Positions 49,737 through 59,645 of a DNA stretch of 64,000 bases are shown here, one piece after another (positions within the stretch are counted from its first letter, which is position 1; each line of letters begins with the position of its first letter). The DNA lies in contig NZ_CP047652.1 in assembly GCF_009906835.1 (NCBI RefSeq), forward strand, positions 1,488,001-1,552,000, given 5' to 3'. The position numbers were made by a program, and so were the translations under genes. Under the pieces are notes generated by a model, which did not search any database, was not told the origin of the DNA, and saw only the letters and a program-made list of their open reading frames with translations. Source of the DNA: Aristophania vespae (GTDB taxonomy: Bacteria; Pseudomonadota; Alphaproteobacteria; Acetobacterales; Acetobacteraceae).

Positions 49737-50996
49737 ATGTCCGCAGCGACTAACACAGAAGAAACCCTCGAAGGCTCTCCCACAGCCAAAGTACTTCCTG
49801 TCGTTCTTTTTAACCTCCTCGTCTATTTTATTATTGGCCTTCCTAATGCCGTCATTGGTGCTATCTTTGTTCATGAAACATTAGGTTTCAGCACCGCTAT
49901 TGCAGGCATGACGCTTTCGCTTCAATATTTAGGCACATTCGGCACACGTCTCGTTGCTGGACAACTTGTAGACCGTTATGGTCCCAAGAAAATCCTATCA
50001 TATGGACTATTAGCAACAACAATATCTGGCGCTATCATGTGCGTCGCAGCCCTTATTCCTACGCTCATGTCACTGACAGGATCAACGCGCTACATTGCTC
50101 TTGGCCTTGCACTTCTGAGCCGCATTTTCCTTGGATGGGGTGAAAGCTGGACAGCAACCTCAGTAACAACATGGAACATTCGCCGCGTTGGGCGTACGCA
50201 TACGTCAGTGGCTATTTCCTGGAACGGTGTCACCTCTTATGGTGGTATTGCTCTCGGTGTTACTGTTGGGAAATATCTGAGCCACTTTATGCCCAATATT
50301 GGCTTGCTACCTGTTGGTATTGCCTCGGCAGCACTTGCATTTGGTGGTCTTGCCCTTTTAATCCCTTTTTATACAGGCGTTAAACCTTTGCCCGTTCAAA
50401 AGGGCAAACAAATGTCGTTTTTTCACGCGTTACGTAAAGTCCTTCCTTATGGTGCTGGCCTTGCTGCAGGATCCTTCGCTTTCGGGACAATCAGCAGCTT
50501 TTTAGCTCTGTATTTCAGCGCTAACGAATGGACACATATTGGCCGTGCATTTGGCATATTTTCTGCTGTTTTTATTTTGGGCAGGCTTTTATTTGCCTCT
50601 CAAATTGACAAACGCGGTGGCATGTTAGTCGCTTTTATCTCGTTAGTTGTCAGTGCGCTTGCCATGGCTATTTTCTGTGCTTTCCATACAGAATTAGGCG
50701 CTACAATCGGAGCAGCTCTGACTGGAGCCGGCTTCTCGCTTCTCTTCCCTGCCCTTGGCACGATGGCCGTCAAAACAGGTGGCGCCGAATATAGCGGCAT
50801 CTTACTCGCTGCTTATTCTGTCTTCACCGATCTAACAATTTTCGTTGTAGGTCCTCTTATGGGAGCAATCCAGGTCAAAGCTGGATGGAATGCCATGTTC
50901 GGTGTTGTTGGCCTGCTCTGCCTGAGCGGAATCGCACTCAGCACCCTGCTTTCACGCCTACCAGGTAGTGGCATCCAGCCAGAAACCAAAGCCTAA
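49737..50996 (+). CDS. MFS transporter (YhhS/arabinose-efflux-like)
   Basis: Twelve-helix permease of 419 residues: GTRLVAGQLVDRYGPKKILS is motif A, and a second R/K loop appears in GRLLFASQIDKRGGMLVAFI. The pattern resembles YhhS/YfcJ-type exporters in Acetobacteraceae. Substrate unknown. Start at 49737 has AAGGGAC upstream. A clean hairpin with a T-rich tail follows at 51025. Confidence 0.88.
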   Translation: MSAATNTEETLEGSPTAKVLPVVLFNLLVYFIIGLPNAVIGAIFVHETLGFSTAIAGMTLSLQYLGTFGTRLVAGQLVDRYGPKKILSYGLLATTISGAIMCVAALIPTLMSLTGSTRYIALGLALLSRIFLGWGESWTATSVTTWNIRRVGRTHTSVAISWNGVTSYGGIALGVTVGKYLSHFMPNIGLLPVGIASAALAFGGLALLIPFYTGVKPLPVQKGKQMSFFHALRKVLPYGAGLAAGSFAFGTISSFLALYFSANEWTHIGRAFGIFSAVFILGRLLFASQIDKRGGMLVAFISLVVSALAMAIFCAFHTELGATIGAALTGAGFSLLFPALGTMAVKTGGAEYSGILLAAYSVFTDLTIFVVGPLMGAIQVKAGWNAMFGVVGLLCLSGIALSTLLSRLPGSGIQPETKA

Positions 50997-51024
50997 AATT
51001 CAAAGCTTTACTTTCTTTATGTTT

Positions 51025-51060
51025 AATCAAGTGGAACTTACCTTCCACTTGATTTTATTT
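51025..51060 (+). terminator. Terminator after the MFS transporter
   Basis: AATCAAGTGGAA (51025-51036) and TTCCACTTGATT (51043-51054) form a 12-base stem followed by TTATTT. Confidence 0.8.
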
Positions 51061-51083
51061 CTTACCTCCCAAGAGGACTTTCC

Positions 51084-51632
51084 ATGAAAATTAAGAACTG
51101 CACAGTTTTTTGCGGCTCTCGTGACGGCTTTGACCCTATTTTTAGTCAAACGGCTATTGAGCTTGGCAAAGCTCTAGCTCAAGCCGACATAACGCTTATT
51201 TTTGGCGGTGGCGCCACTGGCCTGATGGGAAAAGTCGCCAATGGTGCCCTCCAGGCTGGCGGGCAGGTTGAAGGTTATATAACTGACTTTTTAGAAGAGC
51301 GCGAACACCGCCATGGTGGTTTAACTAAACTTGAAGTCCTCTCAGATATGCCGGCGCGCAAGGAACGTCTTTTTACATTAGGTGATGCCTATATCATCCT
51401 ACCCGGTGGTTTTGGCACTTTTGACGAGTTTACAGAGGTGTTAGTCAATCGTCAGCTTGCATTGCACAATAAACCAATCATTATTCTCAATATAGCACAC
51501 TGGGCCGATGCTCTTTTGCAGCTTTTAAATGTAACTATTGAACAAGGATTCGCTGAAACAGAATCCCATAATTTTTACCAAGTTGTAGAAGACGTTCCTT
51601 CAGCCATAAAAGCTCTCTCCGGCTCCCTATAA
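51084..51632 (+). CDS. LOG-family protein (TIGR00730, nucleoside monophosphate phosphoribohydrolase)
   Basis: Rossmann-fold hydrolase that in known relatives removes ribose-5-phosphate from cytokinin or purine nucleotides (often mislabelled lysine decarboxylase). The motif PGGFGTFDEFTE (PGGxGTxxE) is present near residue 105, and GGGATGLMGKVANGALQAGG is the nucleotide-binding segment. Length 182 is normal. AAGAGGA precedes the ATG. It converges on murA, with 22 bases between stops. Confidence 0.9.
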   Translation: MKIKNCTVFCGSRDGFDPIFSQTAIELGKALAQADITLIFGGGATGLMGKVANGALQAGGQVEGYITDFLEEREHRHGGLTKLEVLSDMPARKERLFTLGDAYIILPGGFGTFDEFTEVLVNRQLALHNKPIIILNIAHWADALLQLLNVTIEQGFAETESHNFYQVVEDVPSAIKALSGSL

Positions 51633-51654
51633 AAAGGAAAAGATTTTTTTATGC

Positions 51655-52920
51655 TTAGGCTGCCTCTTCAATCCGTTTGATAGAGGCACCACAATTGGCT
51701 AATTTACGCTCTACACCTTCATAACCGCGATCCAGATGATAAACGCGGTTTAAAATTGTTGTGCCTTCAGCTACTAATCCTGCAAGAATCAAAGAAAAAG
51801 AAGCCCTTAAATCCGTTGCCATGACAGGGGCCCCAGAAAGACGCGGTACACCACGAATAATGGCTGAACGCCCCTGAATATTAATATTAGCGCCCATTCG
51901 ATTTAATTCTGGCACATGCATAAAACGATTTTCAAAAATCGTTTCTGTGATCATGGAAGCTCCTTCTGCTACTGCAAAAAGAGCCATAAATTGAGCCTGC
52001 ATATCAGTTGGAAAACCGGGATAAGGTTCTGTCATCAAATCTATACCAACTAGATTTTGAGATGCAGAAACACGAAGACCCTGCTCATCTTCAGATACGT
52101 TAGCACCCATCTTTTGCAGCGCTATCATAACCGCTTCTTGGTCGAGAAGGCGCCCACCTTTTAGAAGCAAATCTCCGCCAGTGATGGCCGCAGCGCATGC
52201 ATAAGTACCGCATTCTATACGATCAGGCATGACACTATATTCAGCCCCATGAAGAGATTCGACGCCCTCAATGGTCAAATTACCCGTATGCTCACCTGTA
52301 ATGCGCGCACCCATCGCATTTAAACATTGTACAAGGTCGGCAATTTCTGGTTCACGCGCAGCATTTATAATTTCTGTCGTACCCCGAGCCAAGCATGCGG
52401 CCATTAGCAGATTTTCTGTAGCTCCAACACTTGCGAAAGGCAAAGTAATGCGCCCACCCGCTAAACCTCTAGGCGCTTTAGCATTGATATAGCCATTTTC
52501 AAGTTCAATTTCTGCGCCTAAAATTTCTAACCCTTTTAAGTGCAAATCCACAGGACGCGTGCCAATAGCACAGCCTCCTGGTAAAGAGACTTTGGCTTCA
52601 CCGCTACGCGCTAACAGAGGCCCCAAAACCAGAATCGAAGCCCGCATTTGCGAAACAATATCATAGGGCGCTTCAATAGAAGTGACAGGCCCCTCGATAA
52701 TTAGACTGTGAGTATCAGCCCCTTTTGTCACTGTTTTGCCTAAAGTCGTAAGCAAATTACACATTGTGTGTATATCAGCGATATTAGGCACATTGTGCAA
52801 AATAAGGGGCTCTTTAGAAAGAAGAGACGCTACCATTAACTTTAGACCAGAATTTTTGGCCCCGCTAATCGTGATTTCGCCTTTAAGGGGGCGCCTTCCT
52901 TCTATCGTGAAATAACTCAC
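51655..52920 (-). CDS. murA: UDP-N-acetylglucosamine 1-carboxyvinyltransferase MurA
   Basis: First committed step of peptidoglycan synthesis, joining enolpyruvate to UDP-GlcNAc. [20 protein letters not shown] at the start, the loop with the catalytic cysteine in [20 protein letters not shown], and the closing [20 protein letters not shown] are conserved. Length 421 is standard. The cysteine implies normal fosfomycin sensitivity at this target. dcd lies 10 bases upstream on the same strand. Confidence 0.96.
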   Translation of the reverse strand: MSYFTIEGRRPLKGEITISGAKNSGLKLMVASLLSKEPLILHNVPNIADIHTMCNLLTTLGKTVTKGADTHSLIIEGPVTSIEAPYDIVSQMRASILVLGPLLARSGEAKVSLPGGCAIGTRPVDLHLKGLEILGAEIELENGYINAKAPRGLAGGRITLPFASVGATENLLMAACLARGTTEIINAAREPEIADLVQCLNAMGARITGEHTGNLTIEGVESLHGAEYSVMPDRIECGTYACAAAITGGDLLLKGGRLLDQEAVMIALQKMGANVSEDEQGLRVSASQNLVGIDLMTEPYPGFPTDMQAQFMALFAVAEGASMITETIFENRFMHVPELNRMGANINIQGRSAIIRGVPRLSGAPVMATDLRASFSLILAGLVAEGTTILNRVYHLDRGYEGVERKLANCGASIKRIEEAA

Positions 52921-52930
52921 AGCCTTACCT

Positions 52931-53482
52931 TTATAAACGTGGTGGGGTCACACCTGATTGTCTCATATATTTTCCGGCACGATCAGCATAGCTAATCTCG
53001 CAAGGACTTGCCCCCTGGAAAAATAAAAACTGACAGATCCCCTCATTAGCATAAATCCGTGCAGGAAGCGGGGTTGTATTGCTGATTTCTATTGTCACTT
53101 GTCCTTCCCACTCCGGCTCAAGTGGCGTGACATTAACAATAATACCACAGCGTGCGTAAGTAGATTTACCCAGACAAACAACTAAAGTATCACGAGGAAT
53201 ACGAAAATACTCAACCGTGTGTGCCAAAGCAAAACTATTGGGCGGAATAATAATATCGCCCTTGCGCGTAACAAAGCTATTTGCCGCAAAGTTTTTGGGA
53301 TCAACAACGGCACTATCTACATCGGTAAAGATATGAAACTCATCTGCAACTCGAGCATCATAACCGTAAGATGATAAACCGTACGAGATTACGCCTTCGC
53401 GTTTTTGCGCTTCAACAAAAGGCTCAATCATCCCTTTTTCCTGAGCCATACGTCGAATCCAGTGATCTGGCATAATAGGCAC
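52931..53482 (-). CDS. dcd: dCTP deaminase
   Basis: Converts dCTP to dUTP. The signature [53 protein letters not shown] and the C-terminal [10 protein letters not shown] are characteristic. Length 183 matches Dcd; the family also includes dUTPase-fused forms, but only the deaminase is present. Leads into murA. Confidence 0.95.
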   Translation of the reverse strand: MPIMPDHWIRRMAQEKGMIEPFVEAQKREGVISYGLSSYGYDARVADEFHIFTDVDSAVVDPKNFAANSFVTRKGDIIIPPNSFALAHTVEYFRIPRDTLVVCLGKSTYARCGIIVNVTPLEPEWEGQVTIEISNTTPLPARIYANEGICQFLFFQGASPCEISYADRAGKYMRQSGVTPPRL

Positions 53483-53544
53483 GTTTTATTTCTCCTCTTA
53501 GGAACTTTTACCGCTCTAACCCATGTTATGACTGGGTTCAATGA

Positions 53545-54531
53545 TTAAGGCTTTTTAGATGAATCCCGCGGTGGATCTTCAGGGTAACGTATAATGATAT
53601 CGGCCATTGCTGGCATACGGTCTCGCGCAACTGCCCCTCTTAATGTACGGCGAAAGCCGGGCCAGCGAGGCCGTAACTCGCTCGTTATCACGCCACAAAT
53701 AATAAAAAAAGCGCCAAAAATTGTAGTTGATGGTAGTGCCTCCCCCATCAAACTGCCGATAATTCCACCCCAAATTGGTTCGGTAGAATAAATAACAGTT
53801 GCCCGCGTTGCTGAGACTGATTTTTGTGCCCAATTCATGACAAGCTGCACAGCTGCACTAAGCAACCCCATAGCCAAAGCACAAAGCACCCATCCCCACG
53901 CTAAATGCGGCGCACTCTCTCCAGCAATAGGCATGCATATAAAGGCTACAATACCACCCGCTACGAGCTGCACAATCGTGATACGACGACTATCAGCCTG
54001 AAGGGCATAAAGACTAATCAGCAAAATCTCTATCGCAAATGCAAAAGTCGCAATGATCGTAAGAATATCACCATGACTTAAGGATATTTTCCCACCTTGC
54101 GGCCCCGCTAAAAACATCAATCCCATAAAGGCAAGGATTAACCCCAACATACTCATAAAATGGGGCGGCTTTCTGAGAAAAAGCCACTGCATTAAGGGCA
54201 CCAAAGGAACATAGAGTGCTGTCAAAAAGGCAGAGCGGCTTGAGCTTATGGTAAGCAACCCCTGCAATTGCAGCAAATATCCGGTAACGAGAGCCAAACC
54301 AATCAGTGAGCCATTAATGATTTCTTTGCGTGTAATCCCTACCAGACAGCGTGTTCCCGTGAGAAGCACCACAAAAAACGCAGCAAAAAGAAAACGCACG
54401 GCAACGAAAAAAAAAGGCCCGCTAGACTGCAAGGCCAAATGAAGAACATAGTAAGTGCCACCCCAAAACATTGTAACAATGATGAGGGCCAATTCCTGCC
54501 GTGAAGGCAAAGGAAGACGGATTTTATTCAT
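53545..54531 (-). CDS. EamA/DMT-family transporter
   Basis: Ten-helix drug/metabolite permease of 328 residues: IVTMFWGGTYYVLHLALQSS in the first EamA repeat and STEPIWGGIIGSLMGEALPS in the second. A charged C-terminal tail follows helix 10. Substrate unknown. Its ATG shares one base with the stop codon of a 56-residue gene upstream (TAATG), so the two are translationally coupled. Confidence 0.88.
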   Translation of the reverse strand: MNKIRLPLPSRQELALIIVTMFWGGTYYVLHLALQSSGPFFFVAVRFLFAAFFVVLLTGTRCLVGITRKEIINGSLIGLALVTGYLLQLQGLLTISSSRSAFLTALYVPLVPLMQWLFLRKPPHFMSMLGLILAFMGLMFLAGPQGGKISLSHGDILTIIATFAFAIEILLISLYALQADSRRITIVQLVAGGIVAFICMPIAGESAPHLAWGWVLCALAMGLLSAAVQLVMNWAQKSVSATRATVIYSTEPIWGGIIGSLMGEALPSTTIFGAFFIICGVITSELRPRWPGFRRTLRGAVARDRMPAMADIIIRYPEDPPRDSSKKP

Positions 54532-54701
54532 TAAGAAAGAGAATCCTTCAAACTAAGCCGTGCCTGTTCTTCTTCAGTGGGACGAAGCCTTTTCTGCTGC
54601 TTACGGCGCAAAAGATTAGCCCTCAAAGCTTTCGCTTCTCTTTCAAGGCGCTCCTGGCGCTGTTTTTGAGCGTCGGCTTTTATAATCGTTTGGTTTTTCA
54701 T
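54531..54701 (-). CDS. Small basic coiled-coil protein, 56 residues
   Basis: Short gene starting at the ATG complementary to 54699-54701 and ending at a TAA overlapping the transporter's ATG. The product is almost entirely charged helix: MKNQTIIKADAQKQRQERLE then REAKALRANLLRRKQQKRLR and an acidic tail. Similar small Arg/Lys/Glu/Gln-rich proteins occur next to murA in other Alphaproteobacteria, as I recall, without known function. The overlap and uninterrupted frame support translation. Confidence 0.72.
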   Translation of the reverse strand: MKNQTIIKADAQKQRQERLEREAKALRANLLRRKQQKRLRPTEEEQARLSLKDSLS

Positions 54702-54867
54702 TGGCTTAGCTCACACGATTAACACCATAAAGTGGCTGGGCTTCTAACATGACTCTATCACCAAACCAATAACGATTTATTTGAATTTTTAGCCTTTAGA
54801 CCCACGATATAGTGATTATCTATTCCTATAATTTAAAAAAGATAAATTACAGGAGTTTTTTACTCTG

Positions 54868-56058
54868 TTATTCGTCAACCAATTTCTTAGCAAACTTATT
54901 ATACATATCCGTTTTAAGGATTTCATCATAAATCTTTAATGTGGCAGATTGCATGATGTTTTTAGCAAAATACTTCAAAGCATGCTGACGAGCTATTTGC
55001 GCCAAGTGAACTAAATTTTCTCTTTCAGCAGTAAGGACATCTATTAAAGCATTTCTTAAAGCCTTGACGTCATTAGCCTCAACTAAAATACCAGTCTGAT
55101 TGTCTAAAATCGTTTCTGCCAACCCGCCTTCACGCGTACCTATAACAGGGCGCCCCATCATTTGGGCTTCAATAGCGACCCGCCCAAAAGGTTCAGGTTT
55201 GAGAGACGGCACTACAACCACGTCAGCTGCCGCATAAGCAGCAGGCATGTCAGAACAATTTCCTACAAAGCGCAATCTATCAGCAATGCCTGCTTTTTGC
55301 GCCTGAATATGAAGCTTGCGCGCGAATTTTTCCTTTGTTTCCACGCCAGCTAAAACGCAAACCCATTCTTCTTTAAAATCATCTTTTAAAGCTGCTAATG
55401 CCTCAATTAAAAAACTTTGCCCTTTCCAGGGGGTTAAACGCCCAGCCATGAGAATAACGCGACTCCCTTCGGGGATATACCAACGCTCAATAAGAGCTTG
55501 CACGCGCGTCCCAGAAACGGACTCTGGACAGAAAAAATCAGCATCACATCCACGTGGAATAAGTTTTATCTTATTTTCTGCAATTTTAAACTGATGCTGA
55601 ATTTTTTGAGAAATGTGCTGAGAAACTGCAATAACAAGCGCACCTTTTACCAACACAGAATTGTAAATACGCTTTGCTACAGAGTGTGCATCATGCACCC
55701 CATGCCATGTTGTAATGAAAGGAATTTTTTCTTTTTTAGCAGTCTTTAAAGCCACCCAGGCTGGATAGCGGGAACGCGCATGAATCAAATCAACCTGGTA
55801 CTCTTCGCAGATTTTTCTTAAACGCCTTACATTTCGAAAATAAGCCAAAGGTGAGGCCGACTTTTTTAAGGAAAGCGTGACATGCTCTCCTCCCACAAAG
55901 CGCAGTCGAGGAAGCAGCCGACCGCCTTCACTCACGACGATAGCCCGCCCCCCTGCTTTTGCAACCGCTTCAGCAATATCTAGTGTACCTTGCTCGATAC
56001 CACCCGCATCTAACTTGGGAAGAACCTGTAAGATACATGGTTTCTTTGTTTTTATCAT
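54868..56058 (-). CDS. Glycosyltransferase family 4
   Basis: GT-B sugar transferase of 396 residues. The N-terminal half starts with LQVLPKLDAGGIEQGTLDIA and has the acceptor loop RSRYPAWVALKTAKKEKIPF; the donor half has MAGRLTPWKGQSFLIEALAA and the conserved EPFGRVAIEAQMMGRPVIGT (E-x7-E). Probably adds a sugar to lipopolysaccharide or another surface glycan. Downstream of the lipoprotein gene by 20 bases on the same strand. Confidence 0.9.
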   Translation of the reverse strand: MIKTKKPCILQVLPKLDAGGIEQGTLDIAEAVAKAGGRAIVVSEGGRLLPRLRFVGGEHVTLSLKKSASPLAYFRNVRRLRKICEEYQVDLIHARSRYPAWVALKTAKKEKIPFITTWHGVHDAHSVAKRIYNSVLVKGALVIAVSQHISQKIQHQFKIAENKIKLIPRGCDADFFCPESVSGTRVQALIERWYIPEGSRVILMAGRLTPWKGQSFLIEALAALKDDFKEEWVCVLAGVETKEKFARKLHIQAQKAGIADRLRFVGNCSDMPAAYAAADVVVVPSLKPEPFGRVAIEAQMMGRPVIGTREGGLAETILDNQTGILVEANDVKALRNALIDVLTAERENLVHLAQIARQHALKYFAKNIMQSATLKIYDEILKTDMYNKFAKKLVDE

Positions 56059-56078
56059 GAATCTTTAAACACCAGTTA

Positions 56079-57310
56079 CTATCCGCCAGCAGGAATTGTT
56101 ACGATAGCCCCAGCGCTGTGGCTTGTTGCTGCCAGTGCATTAATCACCTGAATCATCGTAAAAGCTTCTTTACTCTGAAAATCAGTGTCATCTATCCAAT
56201 ACCAGCGGTTTTTATAATGCACTGCTGTGTAAGTCTCATCAGGAAGACTCTTTCCTGAATGGATCATAACTTCCGGCCTGCTTTCAATACCGACTTGAGT
56301 AATTGTAGGAGGCGTGCGACCAGAATGAACATCTTCTTCTGGTACCTCCATCTCATAGGAAAGCTGAGTAAGCATAGCCAGCATAGAACGTGTTAAAATA
56401 GCAATTTGCCCTGCTTTCTTGGGATATGGGCCGTAAACAATCTCCGCTTCCTGAGCTCCTGGGGCTAAATGCAAAAGGCGTCTTACCTCACGCTGTACAG
56501 CAAGAAGGCTGTTATCTGATGTACTAGAAAGCACTAAATAAACATGCTCCCCCTTACCTGCGGCATTACCGTCACTTGCACTATTTTTAGGAGATTTCTT
56601 AGGTTTGTCCGAAACGGAAGGTGTTATTTCTTCACTGGCAATACGAATAGTCATAGCGCCAGCAATTTGCAGCTGACGCAAGTCGTGAAGCAAAAGATAA
56701 AATCTGACAGAGCCCCTCCAAAAGGGCCTGCCCCTAACCCGCGCACATTAGAAAGACCATCTATTGACTGTGCCGTAAGCCGCAACAGCGTATCAATAGA
56801 CATTCCACCAAGACTAAGAGGCATAATGACTGTCGGTGAAATCGGACGGATAATATTCTCAGCATATTGCTGACCCGTCAGAGGCTGATAGGTAATAGTC
56901 GGATTTTCAGCCATAGACATCGAGCCCTGACCAAAAAGATAATTACTGACCGCTGCGGCCGGGTAACCATAATAACCACCCGACAGACTACGAGAAAAAC
57001 TATAACCCGCAATCACCTGGGTCGTATCAAGAAAAGTTGGTGGATCAGCATAACGTCGACGCACAATATTAAGGAGCATTTCGCGCTTTTGCGTCTCTCC
57101 CAAAGCACGCGAATAAGCAAGCTGGTCATTTTGCATGCGGCCAGGGCCAAGCGTAATGCATCCGGCTAAGCTCAAAAAGCTCAGCATGCCGGCTATATTG
57201 GATAAAGATAAAAGGGATAAAGCCAGTTTATATCTACAAGCCGTAAAAAAACGCAATAAGATAGGAACTCTCCCCACATAAAGCCGGAACGGGCATATCG
57301 CTCTTAGCAT
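56079..57310 (-). CDS. Envelope lipoprotein of unknown function, frameshifted
   Basis: After repair about 410 residues. The N-terminus ends in a lipobox (LSFLSLAGC, cysteine near residue 51, with a long leader). RALGETQKREMLLNIVRRRY and ADPPTFLDTTQVIAGYSFSR belong to a widespread but uncharacterised family seen in many Proteobacteria. As written the first frame ends at 56651, and the second half (FYLLLHDLRQLQIAGAMTIR to SHSAGAIVTIPAGG) is in another frame. One extra G in the G4 run at 56713-56716 joins them through GPFGGGSVRFYLLLH. The C-terminal part WYWIDDTDFQSKEAFTMIQV may be a surface domain. Cotranscribed with the GT4 gene. Confidence 0.78.
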
Positions 57311-57452
57311 GCCTCAATTGGATCTAATCTAAAGGCATAAGAATAAAGGATGAATAAAAATTTCATCCACAAAGGTAAACTCTATAAAATTAGTTTTTAA
57401 TCAGATTTCATTCATGAAGCACGCGTTAAGAGTATTTTTTTCCTCAAAATTA

Positions 57453-57481
57453 CCCTTGAAAGAAAACGATATCCTCCTTAG
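57453..57481 (+). promoter_or_regulatory. Candidate heat-shock (RpoH) promoter of dnaK
   Basis: CCCTTGAAA at 57453-57461 matches the RpoH -35 box; CTCCTTAG about 12-13 bases on is a weak -10 match. It lies 115 bases before the dnaK ATG. RpoH control of dnaK is usual in Alphaproteobacteria. Confidence 0.4.
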
Positions 57482-57595
57482 ATCAAGTCTAAGCCGTTGG
57501 ATCGTATAAAGCGATTCAGCAGCAATGTCATATAGGGTTATACCTAATGCCTGGTTAGAGAGGGTTAGGCGTAACCGCTGAAAGGACTGTGATTT

Positions 57596-59503
57596 ATGAG
57601 TAAAGTTATTGGTATTGACCTCGGTACGACCAACTCCTGCGTTGCTGTACGCGAGGGTAACGAAACAAAAGTCATCGAAAATAGCGAAGGAACTCGCACA
57701 ACCCCGTCAATGATTGCTTTCACTGATGGCGGTGAAGTACTCGTTGGGCAATCTGCAAAACGCCAGGCTGTAACCAACCCAACAAACACGCTTTATGCTG
57801 TTAAACGTCTTATTGGCCGGCGCTTTGACGATGCGACAGTTAAAAAAGACCAGGGCATGGTCCCTTATGAGATTGTTCGCGGCGAAAATGGCGATGCCTG
57901 GGTGCGTGCACAAGGTAAAGATTACGCTCCGTCACAGATTTCTGCTTTCGTTCTTGGCAAAATGAAAGAAACAGCCGAGGCTTATCTTGGCGAAAAAGTA
58001 ACAGAAGCCGTTATCACTGTTCCTGCTTACTTTAATGATGCCCAACGTCAGGCAACACGCGATGCTGGTCGTATTGCTGGACTAGACGTTAAACGTATCA
58101 TCAATGAGCCAACAGCAGCTGCGCTCGCTTATGGACTTGAGAAACGCGATTCTGGTCATGTTGCCGTTTACGACTTGGGTGGCGGAACGTTCGATATCTC
58201 CATTCTTGAGATTTCTGACGGCGTGATTGAAGTGAAATCCACCAATGGTGATACATTCCTAGGTGGTGAAGACTTTGACAATAAAATCATCGACTTCCTT
58301 GCCGATGAGTTTAAACGCGAACAGGGAATCGATCTTCGCTCAGATAAAATGGCTCTTCAGCGTCTGAAAGAAGCTGCTGAGAAAGCAAAAATCGAGCTAT
58401 CTTCATCTAAAGAGACAGAAGTCAACCTCCCATTCATCACGGCCGATGCTTCTGGACCCAAACATCTTGTTGTACGCTTAACACGCGCTAAACTTGAAAG
58501 CCTCGTTGAAGAGCTGGTTAAACGCACCTTGGCACCATGTCAGGCAGCATTGAAAGATGCCGGTCTTTCAACATCAGAGATCAATGAAGTAATCCTGGTT
58601 GGTGGTATGACACGTATGCCACGCGTGATTGATGCCGTAAAAGAATTCTTTGGTAAAGAACCTGCCCGTAACGTTAACCCGGACGAAGTTGTTGCTATTG
58701 GTGCTGCCATTCAGGGTGCTGTTCTGAAAGGAGACGTTAAAGACGTTCTTCTTCTAGACGTTACGCCGCTTTCTCTTGGTATTGAGACATTAGGGGGCGT
58801 CTTTACACGTCTGATTGATCGTAATACGACCATTCCGACCAAAAAGAGCCAGACCTTCTCAACGGCTGAAGATAACCAACCTGCCGTGACGATTAAAGTC
58901 TTCCAGGGTGAGCGCGAAATGGCTGCCGATAATAAATTACTCGGCAATTTCGACCTACAGGGTATCGCACCAGCACCACGCGGTGTGCCGCAGATTGAAG
59001 TCACTTTTGATATTGACGCTAACGGTATCGTTAATGTGTCTGCAAAAGATAAAGCAACAAATAAAGAGCAGCAGATTCGTATTCAGGCTTCTGGTGGTCT
59101 TTCTGATGCTGACATTGATCGTATGGTAAAAGATGCTGAAGAAAATGCATCAGCCGATAAAGCACGCCGCGAACTCGTTGAGCAGCGTAATAACACTGAG
59201 TCAATGATCCATCAGACTGAGAAATCACTTAGCGAAGTCGGTGATAAAGTTTCTGAGGCTGATAAGTCTGAAGCAGAAGAAGCTATTAAAGCCGCTCGTG
59301 AAGCACTGAATGGCGATAATCTTGAGACCTTGAAAGCAGCTTTAGAGCGCTTGACACAAGCTGCTATGAAGGTTGGACAGGCCGCCTATCAGGCTCAGGG
59401 TGAAGCACCACAAGATGCAGAAGCTCACGCTCAGAAAGACGAAGAAAATGTCGTCGATGCTGATTTTGAAGAAATCAACAATAATGACGATAAAAAGAAA
59501 TAA
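57596..59503 (+). CDS. dnaK: Chaperone DnaK (Hsp70)
   Basis: ATP-driven chaperone that works with DnaJ and GrpE. The nucleotide domain opens with [15 protein letters not shown] and has [15 protein letters not shown] and [17 protein letters not shown]; the substrate-binding domain begins at [18 protein letters not shown]; the lid ends in an acidic [20 protein letters not shown] tail. Length 635 is standard. dnaJ follows, separated by a terminator. Confidence 0.98.
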   Translation: MSKVIGIDLGTTNSCVAVREGNETKVIENSEGTRTTPSMIAFTDGGEVLVGQSAKRQAVTNPTNTLYAVKRLIGRRFDDATVKKDQGMVPYEIVRGENGDAWVRAQGKDYAPSQISAFVLGKMKETAEAYLGEKVTEAVITVPAYFNDAQRQATRDAGRIAGLDVKRIINEPTAAALAYGLEKRDSGHVAVYDLGGGTFDISILEISDGVIEVKSTNGDTFLGGEDFDNKIIDFLADEFKREQGIDLRSDKMALQRLKEAAEKAKIELSSSKETEVNLPFITADASGPKHLVVRLTRAKLESLVEELVKRTLAPCQAALKDAGLSTSEINEVILVGGMTRMPRVIDAVKEFFGKEPARNVNPDEVVAIGAAIQGAVLKGDVKDVLLLDVTPLSLGIETLGGVFTRLIDRNTTIPTKKSQTFSTAEDNQPAVTIKVFQGEREMAADNKLLGNFDLQGIAPAPRGVPQIEVTFDIDANGIVNVSAKDKATNKEQQIRIQASGGLSDADIDRMVKDAEENASADKARRELVEQRNNTESMIHQTEKSLSEVGDKVSEADKSEAEEAIKAAREALNGDNLETLKAALERLTQAAMKVGQAAYQAQGEAPQDAEAHAQKDEENVVDADFEEINNNDDKKK

Positions 59504-59552
59504 TTTCGTCGAAAAGGGCTAGTGTTAGACATTAACTTAGCCCTCTGGAACT

Positions 59553-59591
59553 GGGCGTCTGATTCTTTTTATGGATTAGACGCCCTTTTTT
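59553..59591 (+). terminator. Intrinsic terminator between dnaK and dnaJ
   Basis: GGGCGTCT (59553-59560) pairs with AGACGCCC (59578-59585), followed by six T residues. A second weaker stem (GGGCTA with TAGCCC, about 59516-59542) precedes it. Readthrough or a separate promoter must supply dnaJ. Confidence 0.85.
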
Positions 59592-59645
59592 CACCATAAA
59601 AGATTAACATATTCTTTTCTTTGAAATGAGTAATTGAAAGCCGAC

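Noticed and set aside
49630-49884. 84-codon frame overlapping the start of the MFS transporter
   Set aside because: It is an alternative frame of the transporter's own start region.
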